The notes beneath the pieces are model-generated. The model did not search any database, had not been told where the DNA came from, and saw only the letters and a list, made by a program, of their open reading frames with translations. Positions 38,681-49,166 of a stretch of DNA of 64,000 nucleotides are shown here, in pieces; the first letter of the stretch is position 1, and every line of letters begins with the position of its first letter. Origin of the DNA: Ehrlichia canis str. Jake (GTDB lineage Bacteria; Pseudomonadota; Alphaproteobacteria; Rickettsiales; Anaplasmataceae); the NCBI RefSeq assembly GCF_000012565.1, contig NC_007354.1, positions 744,001 to 808,000 of the forward strand, read 5' to 3'. The translations under genes and the position numbers were made by a program.

Positions 38681-39946
38681 ATGTACATAAAAAAAAAACT
38701 AGGTAAACTACTAAAGTATCGTCACATTGCCTCTCGAATATCACTAAAAAATAGGAAAGACCGTATTTTATCAACATTATCAATGTCCGCACTTATCAGC
38801 TCATTAGGTATACTTTTTATAATCTTAGGCAGCATAGTCAACAATGGGTACAACGCACTTACAACAACCACCATTTTATTATCAATAAAGATCAATGATA
38901 ACATAGAGCAACAAGATAAACTAATATTGAGAAGTAACTTAATAAACTACATACATCAATCTTTAGAAGAACTATTTTCAGATGTTATAGACACTTCAAA
39001 TCTCGATAACAAAAAAATCATTTACAGTATAGTAAGTGATACTGCGCACCATAATTTAGCAGATTTTGTATTCAAAAATCCAAAAGCAAATAAATTTAAT
39101 ATGTGGTTTAAATCTTCCACTACATTTAATAAAATTATACAAACACAAAGTACAGATAATACAATATATAAGAAAATTATTACAAAATTACAAAATGAAC
39201 ACAGAATAAAAAAATCATTTAATGATACATTGTTCAAAAAATATAATTCAATATCTCCTGAAAATACCGGTATTATTGGATCATTAATAGGATCTATGTT
39301 TACAATAATTATATGCTTAGCATTTGCATTCCCAATAGGTATTACATCAGGTATATGCTTAAGTGAGCTGATACCAAAAAATAAAATATCTTCTATTATT
39401 GAAATTAGTATAACAAATCTCGCATCCGTACCATCAATAATATTCGGTATTTTAGGATTAGCAATATACATTAAAATTTTCAATATACCACGTTCATCAG
39501 CACTTATAGGCGGAATGACACTATCCTTAATGATGCTACCAAATTTGGTCATAGCCACAAAACAAGCATTCACAGCAGTACCATCATCTGTAAAAGATGC
39601 AGCGTTTTCACTTGGTGCATCAAATATGCAAGTAATTCTACATCACTCATTTCCAATTGCATTGCCTGGTATAATGCAAGGTGCTATTCTAAGTATTGCA
39701 AGAATTTTAGGAGAATCTTCTCCATTAATAATGATTGGGATGGTAGCATTTATAGTCGATATTCCAAAAAATTTCCTTGATCCAACAACTGTATTACCAG
39801 TACAAATATATATGTGGGCAAGTAATCCACATATAGAGTTTATTCAATTAGCTGCAATTGCAATAGTAGCACTACTTTTAATGCTATTAATTTTAAATCT
39901 TATAGTAACTTTCATCAGAAAAAAATTCGATCACTTTATTTTTTAA
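38681..39946 (+). CDS. pstA: Phosphate ABC transporter permease PstA
   Basis: PstA is one of two channel subunits of the high-affinity phosphate importer PstSCAB. The protein is 421 residues, longer than the enterobacterial 296. After the first span (about residues 37-57) comes an extracytoplasmic domain of about 140 residues, of the DUF3333 type common in alphaproteobacteria. The permease domain (about 200-420) has 'GSLIGSMFTIIICLAFAFPI' and the ATPase-contact motif around 'AAFSLGASNMQVILHHSFPI' (about 307-326). It ends in a last span and a basic tail. pstS, pstC and pstB are not in the window, consistent with a scattered system. It is a single-gene unit divergent from sodB, 228 bases away. 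Confidence 0.93.
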   Translation: MYIKKKLGKLLKYRHIASRISLKNRKDRILSTLSMSALISSLGILFIILGSIVNNGYNALTTTTILLSIKINDNIEQQDKLILRSNLINYIHQSLEELFSDVIDTSNLDNKKIIYSIVSDTAHHNLADFVFKNPKANKFNMWFKSSTTFNKIIQTQSTDNTIYKKIITKLQNEHRIKKSFNDTLFKKYNSISPENTGIIGSLIGSMFTIIICLAFAFPIGITSGICLSELIPKNKISSIIEISITNLASVPSIIFGILGLAIYIKIFNIPRSSALIGGMTLSLMMLPNLVIATKQAFTAVPSSVKDAAFSLGASNMQVILHHSFPIALPGIMQGAILSIARILGESSPLIMIGMVAFIVDIPKNFLDPTTVLPVQIYMWASNPHIEFIQLAAIAIVALLLMLLILNLIVTFIRKKFDHFIF

Positions 39947-40351
39947 TATTTTCATACAGCAACATCATAACATGTAAATCATAAATTCAGTAAACTATAC
40001 AATAAATAAACAACCATAATTAGATGCAATTTTACAATTCAATATTCTGAATGCTGTTTAAACTCATATACTAAAAACTATATATACAAATACAACAATT
40101 ACAATAAATAAACCACCACTACTGATTATTTAAAGAAATATTAACTAAGTTATCTCAATTCAGTGTTACACACTTCAACTTGCTAAAAATGTATAAATAT
40201 ATAACTAAATGTAGTATAACACTGTCCTTATAGCATCTTGTTAAAATATTTTAATTTAATAGATCGAATGAAAGTATTTATTAATTATAAATATCAATAA
40301 AACCATCATTTATATAAAACGACACAATAGTATTTTATAAGATAAAATCAG
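39947..40351. other. Spacer between pstA and tRNA-Arg
   Basis: 405 A/T-rich bases between convergent pstA (+) and the tRNA gene (-). No open frame or clear hairpin terminator was found. Confidence 0.4.
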
Positions 40352-40424
40352 TGCACTTAGCAGGATTTGAACCTGCGACCTTTACCTCCGGAGGGTAACG
40401 CTCTATCCACTAAGCTATAAGTGC
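40352..40424 (-). tRNA. tRNA-Arg (anticodon CCG)
   Basis: A 73-base cloverleaf on the minus strand. The acceptor stem is GCACTTA/TAAGTGC with discriminator A. The D arm contains GCTTAGTGGATAGAGC. The anticodon stem is TTACC/GGTAA around the loop CTCCGGA, which gives anticodon CCG. The T arm is GCAGG/CCTGC around TTCAAAT. All stems pair. The CCA end is not encoded. It reads the rare codon CGG. It lies alone between pstA and lipA. Confidence 0.96.
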
Positions 40425-40751
40425 AATAAAATAACTTATAAGATGCATTAGCAAATCTTACAAGAGTTTACAATAAAACAACATACCAAATGAATAATAT
40501 AATATTAAAACAAACAAATACTTATAATATTAAGATATCTTATACAATACTTTACAAATGCGAACACAATTTTTACTTTTTTTTTACCTAATTAGTAATC
40601 GAAAAAGTAAAAAACTACCTTATATTAACTTTACTTAAGATCCCAATAAATATTGTTATCAACTAATTTTCTTTAAACATGAAGTGCCTCATTATCATAT
40701 TCCAAATCAGACTAAAAAATCCTTCATGAGATTTAAAATAAGAAAAACAAA
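40425..40751. other. Spacer with a long A/T inverted repeat downstream of lipA
   Basis: 327 bases between the tRNA and the end of lipA (both minus). It holds a perfect 12-base inverted repeat, TTTTTACTTTTT (40570-40581) and AAAAAGTAAAAA (40602-40613), around a 20-base loop. It could terminate lipA transcription, but the stem is nearly all A-T and no U-run follows on the minus strand. It should also include the tRNA promoter. Confidence 0.4.
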
Positions 40752-41651
40752 CTATATCGAATTACTTTCAGCACGCATTAACATAGCAGTACGATTTTGT
40801 TTTAATTTTTGAAAATCTTCTTCAGCATGATATGAAGACCTAACTAAAGGACCTGAAGCAACCATCAAAAACCCTTTAGAATATGCAACATATTTGTAAT
40901 GATCAAATTCCTCAGGAGTTACATATCTATCAACTACAGCATGTTTAGGAGTAGGCTGTAAATATTGACCAATTGTTATAAAATCAACATCTGCTGATCT
41001 TAAATCATCCATCACCTGATATATTTCTTCCTTTGTTTCACCTAACCCTACCATTATTCCAGATTTAGTAAATATTTTAGGATTCTTATATTTCACTGCT
41101 TTAAGCAAATACAGAGAATGAAAATAACGTGCTTTTGGCCTAATCCTTGCATATAATCTTGGTACAGTTTCTACATTATGATTATAAACATCAGGAGCTA
41201 CTGCAGCAATCTTATCAATTGCACCATGTTTATTTAAAAAATCTGGAGTTAATATTTCAATAGTAATGTTATCATCTCTCTTTCGTATTTCTTCTATACA
41301 CTCAACAAAATGCCCAGCTCCACCATCTGGTAAATCATCCCTATCAACAGATGTAATAACAACATGATGAAGTTTAAGTGAGTTGATAGCTTTAGCCAAG
41401 TTTTGAGGCTCATGAGGATCCAACTTATCTGGAATCCCAGTAGCAACATTACAAAAGGCACATGCTCTAGTACAAGTAGAACCTAAAATCATTACTGTTG
41501 CATGTTTTTTATTCCAACATTCACCAACATTTGGGCAAGCAGCTTCCTCACACACCGTGTTTAGCTTGTACAACTTCATCAAATTACGCATCTGATAAAA
41601 AGTATCACCTGTAGGCATTTTCACTTTTAACCAATCAGGCTTACTTCTCAT
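40752..41651 (-). CDS. lipA: Lipoyl synthase
   Basis: This radical-SAM enzyme inserts two sulfurs into octanoyl groups on 2-oxoacid dehydrogenase E2 proteins, and so serves the complexes that lpdA (elsewhere in the window) also serves. The 299-residue protein has the auxiliary cluster motif '[13 protein letters not shown]' (about residues 34-46) and the radical-SAM motif '[10 protein letters not shown]' (about 60-69). '[20 protein letters not shown]' is at about 96-115. The late '[20 protein letters not shown]' (about 230-249) and '[13 protein letters not shown]' (about 270-282) hold the last conserved Ser. Complete and of normal length. It stands alone on the minus strand; lipB is not seen. 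Confidence 0.98.
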   Translation of the reverse strand: MRSKPDWLKVKMPTGDTFYQMRNLMKLYKLNTVCEEAACPNVGECWNKKHATVMILGSTCTRACAFCNVATGIPDKLDPHEPQNLAKAINSLKLHHVVITSVDRDDLPDGGAGHFVECIEEIRKRDDNITIEILTPDFLNKHGAIDKIAAVAPDVYNHNVETVPRLYARIRPKARYFHSLYLLKAVKYKNPKIFTKSGIMVGLGETKEEIYQVMDDLRSADVDFITIGQYLQPTPKHAVVDRYVTPEEFDHYKYVAYSKGFLMVASGPLVRSSYHAEEDFQKLKQNRTAMLMRAESNSI

Positions 41652-41914
41652 ACGACAAAATTCAGAAACAGTTATTATGTGAGCATAACTAACATTAATA
41701 CTGATGTCAAGAAAGTGTCACCTACACCATATAAAAATATTGCAACATTTAATAATTAATCTCATATCAAATTTATATTATCACTTATCAATACATAAAA
41801 CTTTTACACAATAGAGACAAAGTAGTATTAAATAAAAAACACTACAGATTATTAGCAACTAAAATTAACCTACAAACAAACATTTTATAATATGATTTTT
41901 AATGTAATTAATGA

Positions 41915-43243
41915 TTATCGAGATACTGAACTATTTTGAACTTGACACTGTATTACACGTATATCTTCTAGATAACTACTATTATAAATACCAGAACATG
42001 AAACTTTTAACTCACTATGATAACTTAAAGAAGACCATATACCACCACTATAATGTAAATTATTACTTTGAGTAAAACTTATATCAGTGTTACATACTAC
42101 AGGACTAGCAGAAGATTTAACATCATGTACATCATTTACAAAATTATTACGAGATCTAACAGAGCGCTCAAAAGCATCTAACTTATCAATAGCTCTTCTA
42201 AAAAAACTTGTTACTTTGCTGAATGCAGCATTTATTGCACTCATTATTGCAACAACAGCTAGAAAAACTCCTTGCATGCCATGTTGTGTACCAATATTAT
42301 ATGACATATCACGCAAGGCCATAAAATATTGATCATGCAACTTATAAGACATTTCTTGCACTTTTCCTAAGAAAACATCTTGTACATAACCAGATACAAT
42401 AAAACTCGAAAAATGATCCGCTACAATATTTTTAGAAGCATCAGCAGAAACACTTTTTTCATCTAGAGCTTTTTCTTCTTGTTTTTGGACAAACAATCCA
42501 AGTGCATCTCGTGATCTAGTACCTTCCCTAGTAACATAAGCATCTTGTTGTAAACCAAGAAGTGAGCTTATAAAACTTGCAAGTAAAAAAAAGCGTAGTA
42601 AGTTAGCACCAATTCCAGATTGCATCATCTGAGCTCTCAATTCTGTAAGCAGTATTAACCTTTCTTGTAATAACTTTCTTAGGTCAGGATCTTCTTCCTT
42701 TGCTAATCTTTCTTGCAACTCTAAAATTTGCAGATCCAATAATTCTTTTAAGTTAAGAGATTTACCACTACGTAAAAGTTTTTTCAAAAACTCTATAATA
42801 GCTTCTAAGATAAATTTTTTTTTCTTCTTTCTACGTTTTAAAGGATCAAGCTCATAATCAAGATCTATATAATCTTCAGTATCTTGATATAGCTGACTAA
42901 AGAAATCCAATATCTTCTGTAATAAAGACTCTTCTATCTCAAAATCTTCATCTTCAAGTGCAACTACAGTATGATCATATTCTTGATCTTCTACAATACC
43001 ACATTCTTCAACATGTTCTACAATAAACTTATTAAATTCTCCTTCAAGTTCTAAAAGAGATTCTTGAACTTCCAAATCTTCTAGCTTAATTCTAGCAAGA
43101 GCTCTAAAATCCTCATCTTCATTACCATTAAGTTCCAATACTTCAATATCATGGAATACATTATTAATGCTCTCACTACTTTCTTCACTACACTCTTCTA
43201 GACTACTCAAATCACTAGATTTAATTTTTTTATTTCCTGCCAT
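41915..43243 (-). CDS. Hypothetical acidic protein with coiled coil and two hydrophobic segments
   Basis: I do not recognise this 442-residue protein. The first 130 residues are strongly acidic (Glu/Asp clusters). A basic patch 'DPLKRRKKKKKF' lies at about 133-144. A leucine-rich, heptad-like helix (about 162-208) suggests a coiled coil. Two hydrophobic segments, at about 212-230 and 324-341, could be membrane spans. The C-terminal 60 residues are Ser/Asn-rich with three cysteines. There is no Sec signal. The acidic N-terminus, nuclear-type basic patch, coiled coil and lack of homology to housekeeping genes would suit a secreted or host-interacting protein, but that is inference. It stands alone with spacers on both sides. 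The gene is clearly real by length and composition. Confidence 0.75.
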   Translation of the reverse strand: MAGNKKIKSSDLSSLEECSEESSESINNVFHDIEVLELNGNEDEDFRALARIKLEDLEVQESLLELEGEFNKFIVEHVEECGIVEDQEYDHTVVALEDEDFEIEESLLQKILDFFSQLYQDTEDYIDLDYELDPLKRRKKKKKFILEAIIEFLKKLLRSGKSLNLKELLDLQILELQERLAKEEDPDLRKLLQERLILLTELRAQMMQSGIGANLLRFFLLASFISSLLGLQQDAYVTREGTRSRDALGLFVQKQEEKALDEKSVSADASKNIVADHFSSFIVSGYVQDVFLGKVQEMSYKLHDQYFMALRDMSYNIGTQHGMQGVFLAVVAIMSAINAAFSKVTSFFRRAIDKLDAFERSVRSRNNFVNDVHDVKSSASPVVCNTDISFTQSNNLHYSGGIWSSLSYHSELKVSCSGIYNSSYLEDIRVIQCQVQNSSVSR

Positions 43244-43804
43244 AAAACACTCACATCTTCAAGAACAATACAACACAAATTAATAGCTAACACATTTAAA
43301 ACTTTTATATAGTTTCAACATATGGCCTGTTCTATAAAAAAACATTCTATTACTATTTTTAACTTAATTTTAATCCAACACACATCAAAACATGCTCTCA
43401 ACATTTGAACACACACAGACTCAATATTATACATTATTTTATTTCTAAAACAATTAACAACTTGTTATAATCACACCTATAAACAACTATTCATAAGAAT
43501 TAATACAGCTTAACTTTTTAATAATCTTGGATACTTAAGTAAAATAAGCAGTACATAATATCTTGATTAGTGTATAAACCACTTATACATCATTTTTAAA
43601 ATATAGACTTCTCTACTTTTATTTATACCAATTACTTAAATCATAGAAATGCATTAGAAAATTACAAACAACGAAACTATTAAAATACAATAACTTTGAA
43701 AAAAACTATACTCTATAATTGTACTTTGTGAACAATAATAACCTATACTTCAAACATATATTATTCAACACACAAAAGTAGATCTTATACAATTATTAAA
43801 CAAA
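43244..43804. other. Spacer, no gene seen
   Basis: 561 A/T-rich bases between the acidic hypothetical gene and the end of the carboxylase gene. I see no frame, RNA gene or convincing terminator. Confidence 0.4.
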
Positions 43805-45775
43805 TCATTCACTAAATTCTATAATAACATCACCAACAATCACACTATTTCCTTCTGAAAAAAACACAGATTTAACAACTGATTTTACATTTGAATATAT
43901 TACATTTTCCATTTTCATAGCTTCAATGACTAACAAAGATTGCCCTGGTTGAACTTTTTCTCCTTCCTTAACATAAATTTTAACTATCATACCAGAAATA
44001 GGAGAACAAACATTATTACAACATAATTCCTCAGTACTAACTTGAGGCATTATAGGTAGCAAGTTAGATATACAAGACCTATATACCACACATAATGCAC
44101 TCATAGTAGAATACCTCAACTTATATTTATTTAACCTACTATCAACTTTTACATGAAATAATTCTTCACTGATTTGTAGCTTAAATATTTTAAAGTTTGT
44201 ATTCCATGTACCTGAAACCAAATACTCATTTTGGTTATAAATTGCTAAAACTTTACCATTTTGATACTTAGCATTAACGAAATATTCTTGACCATCAACA
44301 TAAACAGATAAGTCCATACTATTACATGAATGATTTAAACTGTTATCATATTCACTTTGAAAAAATATACATAACGAAGTTAACACAAAAAGTTCTATGC
44401 AGTCTTCCGTCAGAGGATCATATTCAAACCCACCAGAATAAAATTGTTCAACAAATCTAGTATTAATATTCCCAGACATAAATACAGGATGATGAAATAC
44501 TGACAATAGAAAATCTATATTATGAGCTATTCCACCTATATAAAATTCATTTAAATATTTTTGCATAAAGCTCACTGCTTCATCTCTATTTTTACCATAA
44601 GTACAAACTTTAGCAATCATAGGATCGTAAAACATACTAACTTCTGCACCTTCAAAAACTCCACTATCAATCCTCAAATTATCATTAGGCATAGGTGCAG
44701 AATAATAAACAATTCTCCCACTAGAAGGTAAAAAATTCTTCACAGGATCTTCTGCATAAATTCTAGATTCTATTGCTGAACCAATAAATTTAACATCTTG
44801 TTGAGTAAATCTTAATTTTTCACCATCAGCAATTCTAATCATTTCTTCCACAATATCAATACCAGTAACAAGCTCTGTTACAGGATGCTCAACTTGTAAT
44901 CTAGTATTCATTTCCAAAAAATAAAATTGCCTATTCTGATCAACTATAAATTCTATAGTACCAGCAGAATAATATCCTACTTTTTTTGCCAAATTTACAC
45001 ACTGCTGATACATTTTTTGTCTTGTTTCCTCATTAAGAAACGGACTAGGCGTTTCTTCTATAACTTTTTGATTATGCCGCTGTATAGAACATTCCCTTTC
45101 ACCCAAACAAACAATATTACCATACTTATCAGCTATGATTTGGATTTCAATGTGCCTTGGTAATTCAATATATTTTTCAATAAAAATTCTTCCATCCTTA
45201 AAATTTTTCGCAGCTTCATTTGTTGCAGAAGTAAAAGCTTGGTCCATTTCCTCACATGATTTTACAATTCTCATCCCTTTACCACCACCACCAGCAGTAG
45301 CTTTTATCATGACCGGAAATCCTATAGACCTAGCTATACTTTTCGCCTCATCAACAGAATCAACTATTCCCATATATCCTGGAATAATGTTCACTTGAGC
45401 AGATTCAGCTATCTTTTTAGAAGTAATTTTATCAGCCATCATTCTTATTGAAGAAGGACTTGGACCAATAAATTGAATATTATATTCTTGAAGCTTTTCA
45501 GGAAACTCAGCATTTTCAGACAAAAACCCATACCCAGGATGCACAGCATCCACACCTGCATTATGTGCTACTTCACAAATTTTCTCCATATTTAAATAAC
45601 TCTGATTTACTGGAGCAGGACCAATATTCACTGCTTCTTCAGCTGATAAAACATGTAATGAGTATACATCTGCACTTGAATATACAGAAACACAAGATAT
45701 TCCCATTTTACTAGCAGTTCTCATTACTCTACACGCAATTTCACCTCTATTCGCTATCAATATTTTCTTTATCAT
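43805..45775 (-). CDS. pccA: Acyl-CoA carboxylase biotin-containing alpha subunit (propionyl-CoA carboxylase type)
   Basis: This 656-residue protein combines biotin carboxylase with a biotin carrier, the layout of propionyl- or 3-methylcrotonyl-CoA carboxylase alpha chains. The biotin carboxylase part (about residues 1-450) begins 'KILIANRGEIACRVMRTASK' (about 4-23). It has the ATP-binding 'MIKATAGGGGKGMRIV' (about 155-170), 'GERECSIQRHNQKVIEETPS' (about 225-244) and 'EMNTRLQVEHPVTELVTGID' (about 287-306). A linker follows, then the lipoyl-like carrier domain (about 585-656) with the biotin lysine in 'EAMKMENVIY' (about 618-627). Rickettsiales usually pair it with a PccB elsewhere; none is here. 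The name follows the alphaproteobacterial pattern; the acyl-CoA substrate cannot be proven from this chain. Confidence 0.92.
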   Translation of the reverse strand: MIKKILIANRGEIACRVMRTASKMGISCVSVYSSADVYSLHVLSAEEAVNIGPAPVNQSYLNMEKICEVAHNAGVDAVHPGYGFLSENAEFPEKLQEYNIQFIGPSPSSIRMMADKITSKKIAESAQVNIIPGYMGIVDSVDEAKSIARSIGFPVMIKATAGGGGKGMRIVKSCEEMDQAFTSATNEAAKNFKDGRIFIEKYIELPRHIEIQIIADKYGNIVCLGERECSIQRHNQKVIEETPSPFLNEETRQKMYQQCVNLAKKVGYYSAGTIEFIVDQNRQFYFLEMNTRLQVEHPVTELVTGIDIVEEMIRIADGEKLRFTQQDVKFIGSAIESRIYAEDPVKNFLPSSGRIVYYSAPMPNDNLRIDSGVFEGAEVSMFYDPMIAKVCTYGKNRDEAVSFMQKYLNEFYIGGIAHNIDFLLSVFHHPVFMSGNINTRFVEQFYSGGFEYDPLTEDCIELFVLTSLCIFFQSEYDNSLNHSCNSMDLSVYVDGQEYFVNAKYQNGKVLAIYNQNEYLVSGTWNTNFKIFKLQISEELFHVKVDSRLNKYKLRYSTMSALCVVYRSCISNLLPIMPQVSTEELCCNNVCSPISGMIVKIYVKEGEKVQPGQSLLVIEAMKMENVIYSNVKSVVKSVFFSEGNSVIVGDVIIEFSE

Positions 45776-45932
45776 TATCTTAAATACTCTCAGTTAGAAG
45801 GTAACTCTTTACTTATATATAAAGATAGTTCAAGATTTTACCTATATACAACTATACTACAAGCAATATTTCACTAATCTGATTATAAATTAGTGATTAA
45901 AATACATTACTAAGGATAAATTATAAATAAAA

Positions 45933-46904
45933 ATGTTAGAAAAAAAAATCTTTATTAAAATTGAAGAAGCAAATAATAGATTAGACAAGCTCATAGCAAA
46001 TAAATTAAATACATCTCGTAATCAGGTACAACAATTAATAAAAGATAGTAAAGTTTCTTTGTTTAATAACATAATAACAGACAATAATCACACAACAAAA
46101 GTAAATGATATATATATAATAAATATACCAACAAAAGAAATTAGTAACACAATTATTCCAAATCATTCAATACCAATTTCAGTTCTATATGAAGATCATG
46201 ATATCATCATCATCAATAAAACCTCTGGAATAACTGTACACCCAGGAGCAGGGACAAAAAATAACACACTAGTTAATGCCTTAGTTGCACATTATGGTAA
46301 TGCTTTAAGTACTGTAGGAAAAGCAACACGACCAGGAATAATTCATAGATTAGATAAGGATACTAGTGGATTAATGGTAATTGCAAAAAATGAAAAATCA
46401 TATTATTTTCTATCAGAATTATTACTAAAAAAACAAATAAAAAAAGAATATTTAGCAGTAGTGTGGGGATCACCTAATCCTAAAAATAACACTATACAAA
46501 ACTATATCTGTGTTAAACCAAATAATAAACAAATGATGGCTGTTACACATCTATCACATAAAGGAAAGTTAGCCATTACAGAATACAAAACTAAACAAAA
46601 CTTTAGTAACATAGCAAGTTTAATAAAATGTAGAATACATACAGGAAGAACACACCAGATACGTGTACATATGAGTCATATAGGAAATTCTATAATAGGA
46701 GATCAAAAATACGGAAAAAATAACAGTAAAATTACAAAATATGCTAAACAAAGTACTATTATCAACACATTAAAACGACAAGCACTACATGCATATAAAT
46801 TAGGCTTTATTCATCCCACAAAAAACACATATATAGAGTTTCGCGCTGACATTCCTCATGACATCCAGACATTAATTAATGAATTAGAACAACTAAGTAA
46901 ATAA
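45933..46904 (+). CDS. rluD: RluA/RluD-family rRNA pseudouridine synthase
   Basis: This 323-residue enzyme converts uridines of 23S rRNA to pseudouridine. It has an N-terminal S4 RNA-binding domain (about residues 12-65, 'NRLDKLIANKLNTSRNQVQQ') and a catalytic domain (about 80-300). The catalytic Asp lies in 'GIIHRLDKDTSGLMVIAKNE' (about 136-155). Other family marks are 'LYEDHDIIIINKTSGITVHP' (about 87-106), 'IKCRIHTGRTHQIRVHMSHI' (about 231-250) and 'RQALHAYKLGFIHP'. The S4 domain and length favour RluD, which modifies helix 69, over RluC; the two are hard to tell apart by eye. It is followed by lysA on the same strand, about 110 bases on. Confidence 0.85.
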   Translation: MLEKKIFIKIEEANNRLDKLIANKLNTSRNQVQQLIKDSKVSLFNNIITDNNHTTKVNDIYIINIPTKEISNTIIPNHSIPISVLYEDHDIIIINKTSGITVHPGAGTKNNTLVNALVAHYGNALSTVGKATRPGIIHRLDKDTSGLMVIAKNEKSYYFLSELLLKKQIKKEYLAVVWGSPNPKNNTIQNYICVKPNNKQMMAVTHLSHKGKLAITEYKTKQNFSNIASLIKCRIHTGRTHQIRVHMSHIGNSIIGDQKYGKNNSKITKYAKQSTIINTLKRQALHAYKLGFIHPTKNTYIEFRADIPHDIQTLINELEQLSK

Positions 46905-47015
46905 CTAACTAAAACTTTTATTGACGCCAACAGATGATAATTATTGATTATTATATATTTATGATATAGATAGTTGTGTACATCATATAAATTGAGACAA
47001 AACTTGGAGTACTTT

Positions 47016-48281
47016 ATGATTTTTCTTGCTAATCCATTTTTTCATTATAAAAATAACATACTGAATATAGAAAATGTAAATGTACTAGATATTGCAAAAG
47101 ATATTGGAACTCCTGTTTATTGTTACTCTTTAAATGCTATAAAAAATAACTATAGGCAATTTCAAGAAAATCTACCTAACAACTCAATCATATGTTATGC
47201 AGTAAAATCAAACTCTAATTTATCTATTTTAAGTTTACTAAATTCACTTGGAGCAGGAGCGGATGTTGTATCTGAAGGTGAAATACGTCGTGCTATTGCA
47301 GTTGGCATTTCACCAAATAAAATAGTATTTTCCGGTGTAGGTAAGACTGAGCAAGAAATAAGTTTTGCACTAGATAATAGAATATTACAATTTAATGTAG
47401 AATCTATTGAAGAACTATCTCTTATAAACACAATTGCATGTAAAAAAAATATAATCGCACCAGTATCTATTAGAATCAATCCAAATATTAGTGCAGATAC
47501 AAACGATAAAATTACAACTGGTCTAAAAGTCAATAAATTTGGAATACCAGAAGAATTACTTGATCAAATCTTTAACAATAATTTCATAGGTATTAGGATT
47601 ATAGGAATATCTGTACATATAGGGTCACAAATATCAAATTTAAATATTTTCCAAAATACAATTGATAAAATCAAAAAAATAGTAAAAATTTTTGAGCAAC
47701 GCAACATGCAAATTATCAGGGTTGATCTTGGTGGTGGACTTGGCATACCATACAAAAATGCTGATGTTTTCCCCACAATCCCAGAATACGCAAATTTACT
47801 AAAGAAGAATTTTGAAAATGAGAATTATCAAATCATATGTGAACCTGGTAGAGCACTAATAGGCAATACAGGAGTATTACTTACTAAAGTGCTATATCAT
47901 AAACACAATCAAGAAAAAAGTCACATTATATTAGATGCCGGTATGAACGATCTAATACGTCCAGCATTATATAATGCTGAACATACAATAATACCAGCAA
48001 TTTCAACATCTACACCATTGCAATTATATGACATAGTAGGTCCTATATGTGAATCTGACGATACTTTTGCATATAATTATCATATCAATAACTTGCAAAA
48101 TGGAGAAATAGTAGCAATATGTACAACTGGAGCATATGGTTCTTCAATGTCAAGTAACTACAATTCTAGACCATTAGTACCTGAAGTAATGGTTAGTAAC
48201 AGTAATTATGACATTATACGTCATCGTCAAACTTATGAAGATATGTTAAAAGATGAGGTTATACTAGATTTCAATAAATAA
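47016..48281 (+). CDS. lysA: Diaminopimelate decarboxylase
   Basis: This PLP enzyme makes lysine from meso-diaminopimelate. From 47016 it is 421 residues. The PLP lysine is in 'SIICYAVKSNSNLSILSLL' (about residues 51-69). 'GAGADVVSEGEIRRA' (about 73-87) follows, then the His of 'ISVHIGSQI' (about 198-206), the phosphate-binding 'VDLGGGLGIPY' (about 234-244), 'CEPGRALIGNTG' and the active-site 'ICESDDTFAY'. The start is chosen because GGAG lies seven bases before this ATG and the next residues match the family; an ATG at 46974 in the same frame would add 14 unlikely residues. It is downstream of the rluD-like gene, with 111 bases between. Confidence 0.96.
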   Translation: MIFLANPFFHYKNNILNIENVNVLDIAKDIGTPVYCYSLNAIKNNYRQFQENLPNNSIICYAVKSNSNLSILSLLNSLGAGADVVSEGEIRRAIAVGISPNKIVFSGVGKTEQEISFALDNRILQFNVESIEELSLINTIACKKNIIAPVSIRINPNISADTNDKITTGLKVNKFGIPEELLDQIFNNNFIGIRIIGISVHIGSQISNLNIFQNTIDKIKKIVKIFEQRNMQIIRVDLGGGLGIPYKNADVFPTIPEYANLLKKNFENENYQIICEPGRALIGNTGVLLTKVLYHKHNQEKSHIILDAGMNDLIRPALYNAEHTIIPAISTSTPLQLYDIVGPICESDDTFAYNYHINNLQNGEIVAICTTGAYGSSMSSNYNSRPLVPEVMVSNSNYDIIRHRQTYEDMLKDEVILDFNK

Positions 48282-49166
48282 TCAGATACATTTTTGTATA
48301 ACAATACACTTATTTAATACATCAGCATAATCAAAAACAAGTAAAGTTAATATAAGTAAACTTATATTTACATGATATACATAGCATGTTAAAAAGTATT
48401 CTTACAGGATTACTAATAATCTATAATGTAGAAAAAAACTTGCAGTAAGAAAAGCAAATTCTATACTTTACATAATAAATTTACCATAGCTATATTTATA
48501 CAAGTTTTTTAATATGTGTGCATAGACAGTTTTTACTTGCTTCTCTTATAGCTATAAAATTACTGACTGCATGAACTTGCATATTTGAGTGATAAGACAT
48601 TATCATCTATGTATAACCTCTCTTACTTACACTTTTGATAACTTCTTTCTGTGCTTTTGAAATATCCAATTTATTCATTCCAACCTATTAGATGCATAAA
48701 TAAACTACTTTTTATACAAAACAACATACACAAAGTGTCGCGATAGTAGCCACTAATAAATTCCACAATATTGCCAAAAAATTTATAAGACCTTTAATAT
48801 TGTAGATTAAAGATACCATTAAGTATTTCACTGAAATCTTAATATCATGATATAACATCGCTAAAAACTTTTAATAACAAAACACAACTTATTTATAATA
48901 ATTCCTTTATCAATTACCGTTAACAATCACATGCAACACATTTAGAAAGTAAAAAACCTCATTACATAAGCAGTATACTTGTTTAACCATGTATATACAT
49001 CTACAATATGAATAAAAAGTGCACTGCAAAATAAAACGGAGTATAATATAAAATTCACATCTTATAACAACAAAGTATTTTTACAAGTAGATCATAGAAT
49101 ATGGTCAAAAACCATTAGTAAAAATTACAATAAATTATGAATAGAGACTTAGAAATTATAGTAGGA
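48282..49166. other. Long spacer with a possible decayed small gene
   Basis: 885 bases between convergent lysA and rpmB. Most is featureless A/T-rich sequence. The exception is 48497-48681 on the minus strand, a 61-codon frame broken by one TAG, listed separately. Confidence 0.4.
48497..48681 (-). pseudogene. Possible decayed small open frame with in-frame TAG
   Basis: On the minus strand, ATG at 48681 opens 'MNKLDISKAQKEVIKSVSKR' and continues three residues to TAG. The same frame then goes on with 'MIMSYHSNMQVHAVSNFIAI' and 17 more residues to TAA at 48497. The composition is more protein-like (Ala, Arg, Val, His) than the surrounding spacer. I do not recognise it. It may be a nonsense-interrupted remnant, or chance. 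Confidence 0.3.

Noticed and set aside
46921-46965. TTGACG / TATGAT as a promoter for lysA
   Set aside because: The spacing between the boxes is 33 bases, far from the 16-18 needed.
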